From: Oopsacas minuta
Lineage: Eukaryota; Porifera; Hexactinellida; Lyssacinosida; Leucopsacidae
Length of the DNA stretch: 64,000 nucleotides
Assembly (NCBI GenBank): GCA_024704765.1
Contig: JAKMXF010000004.1
Coordinates: 124,001 to 188,000 of the forward strand
Direction: 5' to 3'
Under the pieces are notes generated by a model. It did not search any database and was not told the DNA's origin. It saw only the letters and a list, made by a program, of their open reading frames with translations. This document shows, piece after piece, positions 33,055 through 43,924 of the stretch (position 1 is the first letter of the stretch; each line of letters starts with the position of its first letter). The position numbers were made by a program, and so were the translations under genes.

Positions 33055-33540
33055 AATTAATCTGTATAGATGTATATATATGTTTGTAGGTCCAGTATTA
33101 ATTGAAGAAACTGGAAACCTCCAGGGCTGATTTTTGATATTTTGGGCCTGGCCCGAACAAGTTCGAGTCTGGACGAAAATACACAGATGACAAAACTATG
33201 ACGTTATTGTCCCCTTTTGGATCTTCAAAATATCACATTAATGACCACTGCTCAGCCAATATACATGATAGAAGTGTCAATTTGGAATCACAGGTATCCA
33301 TCAATGTGCAAATGTAGTAATATCATGATTCTGACTAACAGATTACTCATCATTGGACATTACGTCATCATGATTCTACAACAACCGTAAAATTTTCACA
33401 ACTTCGAAAAAAGTCAGAAACTCTAACAACCGAGGCACGAAGTGCCGAGATTACAAACCACAAGCGACATAGCATCTCCAGTGTCACCACAGAAGCCTAT
33501 TCAATGTAATTTGGATGGGCCACAACTATACAAATTCTTC
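33055..33540 (+). repeat. Dispersed repeat family R1, copy A
   Basis: Shares several blocks with 38930-39161 (same orientation) and 59335-59790 (inverted): CCACTGCTCAGCC, TGACGT, a GAGGCACGAAGTGCCGAG hairpin, GCGACATAGCATCT and AGTGTCACC. Non-coding. Nature unknown; the GGCAC-TTC-GTGCC hairpin invites comparison with Helitron 3' ends, but no CTRR end was established. Confidence 0.65.
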
Positions 33541-33802
33541 TATATGATTAACCTAAATTCTTTAATCCGAACTCCAATTGTATTGCACAACATCAGTTTG
33601 GTCACAACTTGTAAGAAAAATGTTAAATTATGACAGTACCTTCAAATATCAGACAATTCGATAGTATCAATAGCTTAAATATTGCACAAAAAGCTAAATG
33701 TTATGTAGTATTTACTAAGCAGGTTGAATCGTTCTGTTAACTTCTTGAAAGCAGTGGCAACTACGACTAGAAAGAAATCGTTTTGAAAGCATTCCGTGGA
33801 AC

Positions 33803-36131
33803 CTAAGAAAATAGGTTTTCAACGATGCATTCCTCATCATAGATTTCCATCCGTGGTTTTCTTAGAACACGTGAAGTAGGAAACTCTGGTGACACTGAAA
33901 TTTCTTCTGCAAGCACTTTTGCTATAACAATCGATTCATCAAAACTAGATTGTTTGCAAGAAATAAGTTTATCAGTTGTTCTTTTTAGTAGTTCAGCAAC
34001 TAACTCAATATGGCAATCAACACTTCGCATCTGTTTGCTCACCAAATTAGTATCGAAAAGTATATCATACCAGATGACAACTGAGAACAAAAATTTGAAT
34101 TACTTAAGTAGATCAGTAATACTTCTTGCCTCAGAATAAACCTTCGGATCCTTTGCTGTTTCCCTTAGTTGGATAATGCCTTTAGAATTTGTTTAATTAG
34201 GAATCTAACAGATTTAATGCTTTCCATTTTGCTTTCCCACTGAGGATCAGACAAAGGATTATGAGAATTGTTTACATAAGATTTCAGAATTGCCCATCTA
34301 GTCGTAGAAGCAACAATAATATTATATAACATGTGAATAACTCCATAAAAGTTTATTCCCCAATAAGATGACATGCATTACATAGAACAAAGTTCAAAAA
34401 GTGACAACCACAAGGAACATAGAAAGCCCTACTATTCAAGCTAAGGAGTCGAGCAAGTAGACCTTTATTCTGACCTCGTATATTTGCACCATTATCGTAT
34501 CCTTGGCCACGACAATCTGCGAAGTTTATTTCCCTGTCTTGTAAAACTGAAGAACTGTCTCAGCCAAGTATTCTACAGTGCTTTCTTGAGCAATCAAAAA
34601 TCCCATAAAGTGTTCACGTATAGAGACGGAACTATCAATACAAGCTACGAATCTTTTAATGATGGATAGTTGCTCTTGGTTACTTATTTCTTGTGAACAG
34701 TCAAGAATAATAGAGTAATACTTGTTACGCATCATGCTTGCAATAAGGTAATCAGAAACGACTATTGGCATTCGGCTAATAAGTTCATTTTTATAGTATA
34801 TGAATAAGATAGTGATGATTTCATTCTTTGGATAAAAACCTTCTCACATGATCATACATTGTTGAGTCAAACTTTGCTTAAAACTCGACTTGTGCCAAGA
34901 GGTTCCCGTTTGAGGGAGTATAAAGCGTATCAGAAGAACCCCTAAAGCCTGAGTTTGACCAGACAAAAGAAGCACTATAGTAATGAGATGTTCCAAAACA
35001 CCAGTCAGATGTATTCTTTCCATTTCTAGAAGTGTTTGTGTTGTCTTATCTATTGTTATGTTCTTACGAAGTCTGTTATCTAACTCAATCCACGATATCA
35101 TGCTTTTACATGTGTTTGAGTATATTCGTGATCACCTAAGGTTTTATGGATATAATGCCACGAATTGAATCCACTTATAATCAGCATCCTTTTACTATTA
35201 GAATTGAATAGTTTAGAACAGAAATAGTAGACAGCAACAATACTTTAAGAATACATAAGTCAAGTACGATTTACACGCTCTTTATTTTTTACAGTTCTGA
35301 AGTAGTTATCAGAGGTAAAACGCCGCTTTTTTTCCTCATCATATTTAAATGGCCCTTGGTATTGCACTGGAGGACCATTTTTCACGATATTACCGATGGT
35401 TCTATTGTCAATAGTTTCCACTCGGCAGGATCATCCATGTTAAATGAGTCTTCAAATTCATTGGGGATTGAAATTTGAGAAAAATCTTGATTGGATAACT
35501 CCAAAACAGCGTTATCTACATTTGTAGTTTCATAAAACTCATAAGAGGTTGGATCATTGAATCTAATCAACTCAAGGTCGAATCGTCTTGTTCATTGTCA
35601 GATCCAGATAGAGATATTAATTTTGAGCCAGAATCACTTCCAGATCTATTTTCAGTTTCATTAACATGTAGCGGGGAAATGACCGTTTCTGACAAAGACC
35701 GCATCTCACCATAGTCAGATGCGCAAACCTGAAATTATCTAACGTTGGAGTGTTTCGTATCAGTATTTTGGCGCTTTCCTCATTTTGTGATTTTTCTTTT
35801 CTTTTTGCTGCTCCTGATTTATAAATTCTAAATCCAGGATTTGTATCACGACCGCTCATATTCAGCAATATATAGTTTCTAATCCGTTTTATACATAAAT
35901 ATTAGCAAAAATTATAATTGGATATACTTATAAACTGAAGAAAATATGCTAACAGAATAATTGACAAAGTGATAAACATAATGACCAATGAGTATGTCTA
36001 GATTACATGTCAATGGATAATTGGGGATAATTGACAACACTTATTAGTAACTCATTATTTAATGGGCCCATTTATTTGAAGGTCCAAAGAATCTGGTGAG
36101 CCTATATATGGGCCCCCTTGAGCCAGCCCTG
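33803..36131 (-). pseudogene. ZMYM1-like hAT element and transposase, left end missing
   Basis: Minus strand. N-terminus RDTNPGFRIYKSGAAKRKEK (~35860). Then WHKSSFKQS, ISWIELDNRLRKNITIDKTTQ and IHLTGVLEHLITIVLLLSGQ (~35000-35100), NKYYSIILDCSQEISNQEQLSIIKRFV (catalytic D, ~34720), IREHFMGFL, GQGYDNGANIRGQ (~34500), NLVLCNAC-like, and VVIWYDILFDTNLVSKQMRS (~34080). This is the order found in ZMYM1-type hATs. The C-terminal dimerisation block is absent. On the right, the sequence at 36131 reads inward as CAGGGCTGGCTCAAGGGGG, a plausible hAT TIR. No matching left end was found. Confidence 0.75.
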
Positions 36132-37380
36132 GATAAGATCATTACTACGTATCAGAAATGCAAGATAGGTCAGGCCCATAATGATAAACAGAGCCACTTT
36201 CAGCCCCATCAGGAGTGGCGGGATAACGCCGCCACTGGCGGTGTCTGTCAACCCAAATATTCAGATTTTTTGTATAAATGAGTTAAATAACTATTGTTGC
36301 ATATATATTCTCTAGAGTATGATTACAAGATAAATAATATACTGTGTATATATGAGCCCTATCTCAAATGCTCTTTGAGATAATTGCTCCAAATGCCATG
36401 TACCCACCCTTCTGTACATCTGATTTTGGCCACCAGAGGGGGGGAGTATTCATGACATTATGTCATATGTATGTTGCAATAATATAGATATTTAACAACC
36501 ATATTATGTAGTCCTTTCAATAAATGCACTATTTAAGTGTATAGAACATGGAATTTCTATTATGGTCATAGATAATAGTCATCTTTGGTGGAATACGGCG
36601 TTTCTTGTCTAGATTCATTTGAATATTTTTGGCAAGTCAAACAGCATAACTCTTAATGTATGCCAGCTAGATGCAAAAATTCAACTGTTTCAGATAGATG
36701 TCTGCATTCAAAATTGTCTCCTGTGGTTTTTCATTAAAATCTTCTTTTATTTTAAATTTTCATAATTTTGTCGTTTGATTTCATTCAATAGCCCAACCAG
36801 AATTGACTAATTCATCATATATGCTGTAATATGAAATATTAAACGAGAACATTTTCTGTTCAAGGCTTAAAGGTATATTTATGACATTATTAGAGAAATA
36901 CACAGCCAAAATTTCAGGAAAGTATCTGAGATATTGGGAGTTGAAAATTTCAAACTTTTACACAATATTATTTATGTGTACAATTATATTACATTTTGGA
37001 TTCTGCACGACGGTCCCGATTCCTTGTGAAACAGCTCAATTCCATGGTGCTTTTCAAAAAATAACGTATTGTAACCTACAGAGTCCCATAGGTTATATTT
37101 ATCACCCTTTGTCCTTCCATTGAAAATGTCTTTATTTTCCTTGTATATTTGTCACTATTGTCCATTTTTATCAAGAATTACTACTGTTTTCTACCTAGTA
37201 GTTGTGATTAGCGGCAAAATGAGTTTTTAGCCAACTCAAAATGACTTGATACTGTCCTACCGTCACTCACTAACTATATGATATGATTAATCTTGATTTA
37301 CGTAGTCTCAATATACTTGCTATTAATCTACGTGTTGTTTAATCGATCTCATTATTTCGGTGAATTTATATATTGTTGTC
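36132..37380. other. About 1.25 kb, no recognised gene
   Basis: AT-rich, no element ends paired. A CCACCAGAGGGGG patch lies at about 36431. Confidence 0.35.
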
Positions 37381-37385
37381 TTAGA

Positions 37386-37450
37386 CCAGGGATCTTCAAC
37401 CTGCGGCTCTTGTGTATGATGCTTGGGGCTCGCAGGCCAATTATTAATGA
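37386..37450 (+). repeat. hAT terminal fragment (Charlie-like start)
   Basis: CAGGGATCTTCAACCTGCGG followed by CTCTTG and GGGGCTCGCAGGCC resembles hAT termini of the CAGGGGTCxxCAACCT kind. No transposase or second end nearby. Confidence 0.4.
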
Positions 37451-37619
37451 GTCACTCATTTTGCTTATTTTGAAATGTGTTATAAGTATTTTGTAGGTAT
37501 TTTTTCAACATAATTTGCGAATATACTTAAGTAATAGCAGTTTAGTGTTTCTAAATTCTGGAAACCTTAAACATACAATATGTTACTCAAAATAAAAAAT
37601 AAAAACATCTGTATAGAAC

Positions 37620-38450
37620 TCATGGAATAGAACAATTAAAAATTTGAATACGGTTGTTCTCTTTGTCTGAAACGTAAAGCATATTATTCCGATTATTAAA
37701 GTACAAGCCAGTTGGAGAATTATCTGAGAATTGGCCTTTGCCACTACCTTTCCCTCCAAAAGTTCCAATACATTTACCATCAAAAGAAAACATTAAAAAA
37801 CTCGATGATTCGTCATCTGTAACGAAAATACAATAATGAGATACAGCGATAGACCATGGATTAAACAAATCAAATCCATACTTTGCAAATTGTACAAGAA
37901 TGTCTCCAGAAAATGAGTATATATGTATACAATATGGACTCTCATCAAGGATAACGATTCTGGAAGAATTCTGAATACAAATATCTCTAGGACAACAGAG
38001 ACCTTGGCAAAAAACCTTGACAAAATGAAATTCACAATCAAATAACTGAATACGATTATTACCAGAATCTGCAATATATAAGTGTCGAGAAATGCTTTCA
38101 AAAGCTAGACCTGTAGGATTATCAAACTGTCCGGAAGAATTTCCGAATGTTCCGATTGTATAAATGTTTCCTCCTGTGTGAGAATAGACCTTCACAACAT
38201 TCCCAAGTATGTCTGATATAAAAAGATGTAAGGTAGAAACAGCTAAGCCCCAAGGAAGTATACAATCTCTAATTTCACAAACAAGATCCTCATTTGAAGA
38301 TAAAACATAAATAGATTTAAGTGTACTATTATGAACAATATGTCCTCCGGTCTCAGTGCAAACTATTGAATCTGGACCATACAAATGTTTATGGATTATC
38401 TTAATAGGTGTCAATATTGACTTTGGGGATATTGTAAACTCTTCCGCCAT
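37620..38450 (-). CDS. NHL-repeat (beta-propeller) protein, intact single exon
   Basis: 276 codons, uninterrupted. In-frame TAA lies three codons upstream of the ATG, so this is the full start. The protein consists of NHL-type repeats: NPTGLAFESISRHLYIADSGNNRIQLFD (about residues 113-140) and SPTGLYFNNRNNMLYVSDKENNRIQIFN at the C-terminus are textbook repeats, with weaker ones between (CPRDICIQNSSRIVILDE, NPWSIAVSHYCIFVTDD). GxFGNSSGQFDNP and GTFGGKGSGKGQF are the inter-repeat linkers. There is no signal peptide, RING, B-box or membrane segment. NHL propellers bind protein or RNA; the specific role here is unknown. Among decayed transposons, the clean frame suggests selection or a recent origin, for example as a retrocopy. 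Confidence 0.85.
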   Translation of the reverse strand: MAEEFTISPKSILTPIKIIHKHLYGPDSIVCTETGGHIVHNSTLKSIYVLSSNEDLVCEIRDCILPWGLAVSTLHLFISDILGNVVKVYSHTGGNIYTIGTFGNSSGQFDNPTGLAFESISRHLYIADSGNNRIQLFDCEFHFVKVFCQGLCCPRDICIQNSSRIVILDESPYCIHIYSFSGDILVQFAKYGFDLFNPWSIAVSHYCIFVTDDESSSFLMFSFDGKCIGTFGGKGSGKGQFSDNSPTGLYFNNRNNMLYVSDKENNRIQIFNCSIP

Positions 38451-38929
38451 AGATGTGAATTAGTAAAAATTTGGTAAAATATCTAAGAAAAATGAAATGT
38501 ACAACTACGAATTGAAATTTCATGATATAAAAATATAAAATGACAATCTTTCCAAACAGCTTAGTCTATTAATTACATATATTAACAGTGGCACTATAAA
38601 TTGGTGGAACCTTAAAAGATTAGAATTAATCCCAATACACACAGTGCCTCCCATTAATAGCGCCACTTTTAAAGTAAGAAAATAAATAAAGTCGGCACAG
38701 GTTGAAGTTTTATATTTTGTGCTCGCTCCGCTCGGATATACAATCCATAAAACATTATATTTACTATTTACTATGATTATCTAGTCCATTAATGATCACT
38801 TTGTTTGAAGGAATTATCGGTTGTCCAAATAATTTTAATTAAAAGAGATTACTGGAGGAAATTTGATCGGTGTCAAATTCAGAATTAGCGTTTAAAACAT
38901 CTTTACAATTATCCAATGGGTACCCCTCA

Positions 38930-39161
38930 ACCTGACGAATTGGCTGACGTCATGTTTCTGACCCAAGCTAACTCATCAGGATTTATTTAGGCATCAGGAC
39001 TGTACCTAAAAATGTAATTTTTGCAAATTTCGAAAAAGTGCGGAATTTCGTAATACCCAAGACACAAAGTGCCGAGATTACTAACCAAAAGCGACATAGT
39101 ATCTTCACTGTCACCCTAGAATGCCAGTCAATGTAATTTCGATGAACCATGGACAATAATA
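38930..39161 (+). repeat. Dispersed repeat family R1, copy B
   Basis: Matches copy A over GGCACTTTGTG-type hairpin sequence, ATTACTAACCAAAAGCGACA, TAGTATCTTCACTGTCACC and CAGTCAATGTAATTTCGATG. The MULE at 39171 is inserted at its downstream edge; similarity to repeat family R3 resumes beyond the MULE at 41553. Confidence 0.65.
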
Positions 39162-39220
39162 AATTAAAATGGGGAACATGCACATGTCAGAATTTACTGT
39201 TTTGATTCGGATGTTTAGTT

Positions 39221-39440
39221 CTGTACTTGTCAAAATCGGTTTTCTGGAGTTCTGTACTTGTCAGAATCGGTTGTTTAGAGTTTTGCACTTGTCAGAATCC
39301 GTCTTTTGAGTTCTGAATTCTGCACTTGTCAGAATGGATATTTTAGAGTTCTGTACTTCTCAGAATTGATATTTTAGAGTTCTGCACTTGTCGGAATTGG
39401 TTTCTTAGAGTTCTGCACTTGTCAGAATGGGATTTCAGAA
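39221..39440 (+). repeat. Left subterminal tandem array of the MULE, ~31-bp unit
   Basis: Seven units of the form AGTTCTGCACTTGTCAGAAT plus a variable T-rich decamer. The array at 41295-41515 is the same unit in inverse orientation. The terminal segment CACATGTCAGAATTTACT is a related but diverged unit. Confidence 0.9.
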
Positions 39441-39651
39441 TCCTTCAATTGACTGTTTACTTATGTCATAAATATTCATTTCATGATAAATTTTCACTAA
39501 ATAGTTTCGTGTTTGTCCATTGTCGCTTACTGTAAACACTCTGGCCAATTATGTGTGTATATTACATTACTTTGACATCACATTAATTCTACATTACTAA
39601 CTCTCTATAAAGGATGATCTTTTAAGGAAGTTGTAATTAATTCAAACAACT

Positions 39652-41202
39652 TATGGAATATACTTTAGAAGAGTACAAATGTTGCAAGGGAAAGGTCTTC
39701 TCCACTGAGGATTGTCATAAATGTGTCAGGTGCAAAATTAGCGGTGATTACATCTATCTAAAGTGCGCATTATTTAGGGAAAGTTGTAAAGGAACTGGAA
39801 GACTTAATACACAACAAATGTGATTACTTCTTTACGAGGGCATAATCATCAAATAGAAGACTATAAAACATATCTACCGATTAAAAACAAAGTGCAAAAC
39901 ACCTGCAAAGTACGCTCAAAAAATCCGAGGAGTCTTCGATGACGCAACAAGAACCGACCCCGGTGCACGCGAAATTTCCTTTCCCGAATGCGAATCAGCA
40001 ATGTACCGTTCGAGAAGAATGCTACATGCAAAAATCCCTTTGACTGCACAAGAATTTTGCGAAATGTTGCCAACTACAACTTTTTTGAGAATTTCACCAA
40101 TGTTCAGTACCATCTGGTACTGATACTGGTGTCGTTTTCTTTTCCAACAAGATGAGTATTTTGTTAGCTGTGGTGACCAACATACAATTTGATTGTACAT
40201 TTAACCATACCTACTCAATTCTGTCAGTTATGGACCATTTTTGTAGCTGTAGAAAGACACACCTTACCTGCAATACATTGCCTCATGACTGCGAAAGTCA
40301 AGATCTATATAAAGGAGTGTCAGAAAGTATCAGTGCGAAAAATTCCTCAGTTTAAGCCTGTAGCTTCGATGTTTGATTGGGAACTTACAACTAGGAATGC
40401 AATAAAGGAAATGTATCCTCTAATAACCATCTATGTTTGTTGGTTTCCCTACACACAATGTATATGGACGATAATACTGAAGCTCGGGCTCAGCAATGCA
40501 TTCAAAAACAACATTCAAATCCAGATTTTTGTGAGACAACTGATGGCCATCCCTTTTCTTCCAGTTCTCTCATCATCCCCACTTAAAATTTTCTCCAATT
40601 ACCGAGAGTAAGCGATGAAGAAATATGTACAACACAAAGCATTGGATTAGACAAATAATCTCAGATGAACTCTCCATCAATGAGCTTAATAAGTTACCAT
40701 TCTAAACTAAAATCTATTATAAGGACTAGTCATCCTAGGAGATGGACATTTATGGCGACTCTCAACGATATTATACGGGATACTGACAATGATATCGGTG
40801 GCTTGCGCCTAGGTAGAGAGTTAAGTAGGCTAAGGAAGAAAGTCGATATCAAAAATGATGTACAACGGAGTATATGTAAGGAAAAGTTGCATGATGGTGC
40901 TTACACTCCATGGGAATTTATTCGAGCCATTAGTCAAACAATTGGTCACATCAAAGCTGAAAATACTAACGATACTGAGGATACACTATCCTCCAGCGAT
41001 TCTGAATATGAGAATGATGAAATTGTCCTGTCAGGGAAGAGCTGCGTAGTTTGCCCTTCAATACGTACAGCAACCTAGATTTTTATGCCATGTCGACATG
41101 CAAACTGTAGTACAGAGTGTAGTGCTAGAATTTATGAACTAGGTCAGTCATGCCCTGGGTGCCGCTCGGAAATAGAAACAATATTTCAGATATTTACTAG
41201 TT
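39652..41202 (+). pseudogene. FLYWCH-MULE-RING transposase (decayed)
   Basis: Plus strand, start MEYTLEEYKCCKGKVF at 39652. N-terminal FLYWCH-like finger: GDYIYLKCALFRESCKGTG and, in a shifted frame, LRGHNHQIEDYKTYL (C...C...H-x-H). Middle: FDDATRTDPGAREISFPECES, IPLTAQEFCEMLP, then the MULE catalytic fold with FDCTF (first D, ~40194), FKPVASMFDWELTTRNAIKEMYP (second D, ~40370), CWFPYTQCIW in place of the usual C-x-F-H and LGLSNAFKNN, RQLMAIPFLP. C-terminal frame 40665-41202: SYHSKLKSIIRTSHPRRWTF, ending in a RING finger CVVC...MPCRHANCSTEC...CPGCR. One in-frame TAG at 41076 lies within the RING, and there are upstream frameshifts near 39815, 40140 and 40650. Non-functional as read. Confidence 0.85.
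41038..41202 (+). pseudogene. C-terminal RING (C3HC4) module of the MULE protein
   Basis: Reads SGKSCVVCPSIRTAT, a TAG, then IFMPCRHANCSTECSARIYELGQ followed by SCPGCRSEIE. The spacing C-x2-C, C-x-H-x2-C-x3-C and C-x2-C fits IAP/MGRN-type RING fingers, which are E3 ubiquitin ligase modules. It is in the same frame as the preceding MULE segment, so it looks like part of the transposase, not a separate gene. The domain call is from the sequence; a ubiquitin role is inference. Confidence 0.8.
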
Positions 41203-41294
41203 AACTTCATAGTTACTTTTACTTGGTACTACAGTTCATTTTTCTAACCATTCATAAAATCCAACATTGTTGTCAAAACCTTAATTCTGAAATC

Positions 41295-41515
41295 CAATTC
41301 CAAGAAATCAGAACTCTAGAAAACTAATTCTGACAAGTGCAGAACTCTAACAACCGATTCTGACAAGTGCAGAACTCTAAATTATCCATTTGACAAATAC
41401 AGAACTCTAACAATCGATCCTGACAAGTGCAGAATTCTAAATATCCATTCTGACAAGTGCAGAATTCTAAAAACCGATTCTGACACAATTAGAATAGTAA
41501 ATTCTGACATGTGCA
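41295..41515 (-). repeat. Right subterminal tandem array of the MULE, ~31-bp unit
   Basis: Six inverted copies of the left-array unit, reading CTGACAAGTGCAGAACTCTA on the plus strand. Ends with ATTCTGACATGTGCAGC at the element terminus. Confidence 0.9.
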
Positions 41516-41552
41516 GCTCCCCCAATTAAAATTTCTAAAATATACATCCCCG

Positions 41553-41625
41553 AGGCACATGGTGCGAGTTTATCCCATCGTGTAGCGACCAAAAGCATGA
41601 AGAAAAGTAGCTGATAATACTTAGG
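41553..41625 (+). repeat. Dispersed repeat family R3
   Basis: CCCGAGGCACATGGTGCGAG and TAGCGACCAAAAGCATGAAG; inverted copy at 28735-28830. Possibly a continuation of the R1-type repeat split by the MULE. Confidence 0.55.
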
Positions 41626-42501
41626 TGTTGCATTCTATATACTAAGGCAATGGTGATCAATGAAAGATTTATACCATGGATTGATTAAATACTTCAATGT
41701 TCGTATAGGAAATTATATTCGTCGTGATAAATTCAAATGGTACATTTTGACCCGAATAAATTTACGATTGATATTTGACAATTCATAAATTCTATATTTA
41801 CAAAGTATTTCAGGGCCGAAATTCCGTCTCCTACTTACTTGGCAATTATGATAAAGAATGCTCTAATGCGAAAATGCTATTATCAGATAAATAGAAAAGT
41901 TATGGTTTCAAACTATGGGATCTAATTATGGTTCCGCACAATATTTAAATTTGCATTGGGGGATAGCTTAACCATCCTGTACAAGAAACGTATGAGAGAT
42001 ATTTCAGAGAACAAATCTTTAGCATTGCTTCATTTATTTATTCAATGAACTCTTTCTGTTCAGCGGATGGGATGGAATCAACATTTACGTTTAAAGGATT
42101 TCTGGTAAGCTTGAATATTTTATCACCCTAATCTCAAAATAGGAATGAAATTCTTGTATTTGTACTTTTAAGTGCTCCAGAAAGGGGTACAACTATAGTA
42201 ATGCATACTTTGATGAAAATGGGTTTAAATGAAGATGTGGTTATTTGTAATGTGGTAGTACTAGAAAATAATGAAGATAGGTGAAAAGAATGCAACAATC
42301 GGTCAAGAATTGGGAAAGTTACACTACTTTTCATTTATATTGAAGGAAGCCAAAAACAATACTAATTTTAGCATTACAGAATGCTTATACTATGTGCATA
42401 TTATTTCGTTATGGGGATGATCAAAGTTTACCATGAGTAAATAGTTATACTATTTTAACGTATTCATATATGTCGAATTGCTGAGTAATTAGTTGTATAT
42501 A

Positions 42502-43822
42502 CTACGGGTGTTCAATAAGTTCTGATGACTGCCCCAAAAGTATGTTGTACACAAACAATCAGTGTATAATTTTTTCGAAATCCTCCCCACCATTATTTAT
42601 ACAGCGTTGAAGACGCTCCAACTATTGTACAAAAATATTCTTAGAGTCTTCCGGCGGTATCCGTTTGAGATACTGGAAAATCGGCGATCCCAGTTCTGCA
42701 CTGTTGCTAAAATGACGACCAGAGAGGTATTCCTTAAGCTTAGGGAAGAGATAGAAATCACAAGGAGCTAGATCTGGGCTGTAGGGTGGATGTTCAAGCC
42801 CAAGCATCCCCATCCCTAAGATTTTTCTTTGACTTGCTTGGTTTTGTGAGGACGGGCATTATCATGTAATAATCTCAACCCTTTAGCACCAGTCCTTTTT
42901 CTCCTCTTCAACAAGCTTTCTTCCACTGCACCAAGACAATTGGTGTAGAAGCTTCCAGTAACAGTTTGTCCCTTTGGAATTATCACCTGGGCAACTGAGC
43001 CATGTGCATCAAAAATATGCAATACATGATCCTTGGTGATCTGAAACCTGGACGCGGTATCATCGGAGGGTCCGACTGCTTTCCTATCAACACCTTATTT
43101 GCCTGTTTGGAAAAAGGTGTGTTATACTGAACCCATGTTTCATAACCAGTCACTATCTCAAATACTCTTCGCGGGTCGCATTCTTTGTAGGATTTAAGGA
43201 GATTACGATAACATCCCGCCCTTGTCTCTTTCTGGGCCTTGTGAGTAAATGTGGGACTCATCTAGCACAAACTTTCGTCAACTTGAGCTGTGATCTTAAA
43301 ATGTGGTCTACACTTCCCATCGAGATGCCAACACTGTTAGAAAGTTCCCTGGTAGTTATATGTGGGTCTAGGTCTATCAGTTTCTTGATAGCGCACGATT
43401 TAATGGGAGATGCAGCCGTAATTGGTGCTCCAGGCCGAGGGTCATCTTCGATAGGCTTTCTTCCCAGCCTGAAACGCTGAGCCCATCTTCTGACTCCTGC
43501 ATAAGACAGAACACCTTTCGCAGTATAGACTTGGACCAAATCAAGATGTATCTCGTGTGCAGATTTCCCGAGGAGAGTACGAATCTTGACCTAAGCTCTT
43601 TGCTCGATTTTAGAATTCTTGCCAAGTGATGTCATAAATGTAGAGTATAAAAAACACCTGTTGTAAATTTGATATAACTTGTTGAGTTTTAAGCGATGAT
43701 GAAAAATCAATGCTAGCTTGTGGACAGAGGATTAAGTATCCATATTCAAATATCAATATATTATTGTTGTGTTATAAATCCCCACAGTAACACAGTGATC
43801 AGAATTTATTGAACGCCCATAG
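42502..43822 (-). mobile_element. Mariner element (DD34D) nested in the Merlin element
   Basis: TIRs CTACGGGTGTTCAATAAGTT (42502) and CTATGGGCGTTCAATAAATT (reverse, 43822), each next to TA. Length is 1321 bp. Confidence 0.9.
42559..43635 (-). pseudogene. Mariner transposase, DD34D type, first aspartate lost
   Basis: Minus strand from MTSLGKNSKIEQRA at 43635. After one stop, KIRTLLGKSAHEIHLDLVQVYT and YAGVRRWAQRFRLGRKPIEDDPRPG (HTH and linker), ITTRELSNSVGISMGSVDHIL (second HTH), then EIVTGYETWVQYNTPFSKQ, where the usual GDETW has become GYETW. HDNARPHKTKQ (second D) and HPPYSPDLAPCDFYLFPKLK (third D) are present. Several frameshifts split the frame at about 43500, 43258, 43000 and 42815. Dead. 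Confidence 0.88.
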
Positions 43823-43924
43823 TAATAAAGGTGTAATAAGATAGATAATAAAGTGAACAATTCACACTACTGGGTAATGCTTTCTAATTGCTGCAATTAT
43901 GATTTTGAATATGTTCTTTTTGTT

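Larger units (their letters stand above)
39171..41523 (+). mobile_element. MULE (Mutator-like) element with tandem-repeat TIRs, 2353 bp
   Basis: The outer ends are GGGGAACATGCACATGTCAG (39171) and GGGGGAGCTGCACATGTCAG on the reverse strand (41523). Immediately outside, the 9-mer AATTAAAAT is present on both sides (39162-39170 and 41524-41532), the 9-bp TSD typical of Mutator. Just inside each end lie six to seven ~31-bp tandem units, forming ~240-bp inverted arms. Between them is a decayed transposase on the plus strand with FLYWCH-like, MULE and RING parts. Confidence 0.92.

Noticed and set aside
33118-33150. Left end (CAGGGCTG) of the ZMYM1-like hAT ending at 36131
   Set aside because: The sequence belongs to the R1 repeat, which is also present at 59335-59790 without any hAT, and the octamers do not match.
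36431-36444. CTCF-like motif CCACCAGAGGGGG
   Set aside because: A single imperfect match in 64 kb is expected by chance, and it misses a core C.
39221-39440. Regular ~31-bp repeats resembling a CRISPR array
   Set aside because: The whole unit is repeated with no unique spacers, the inverted array lies at the other end of the same transposon, and the genome is eukaryotic.
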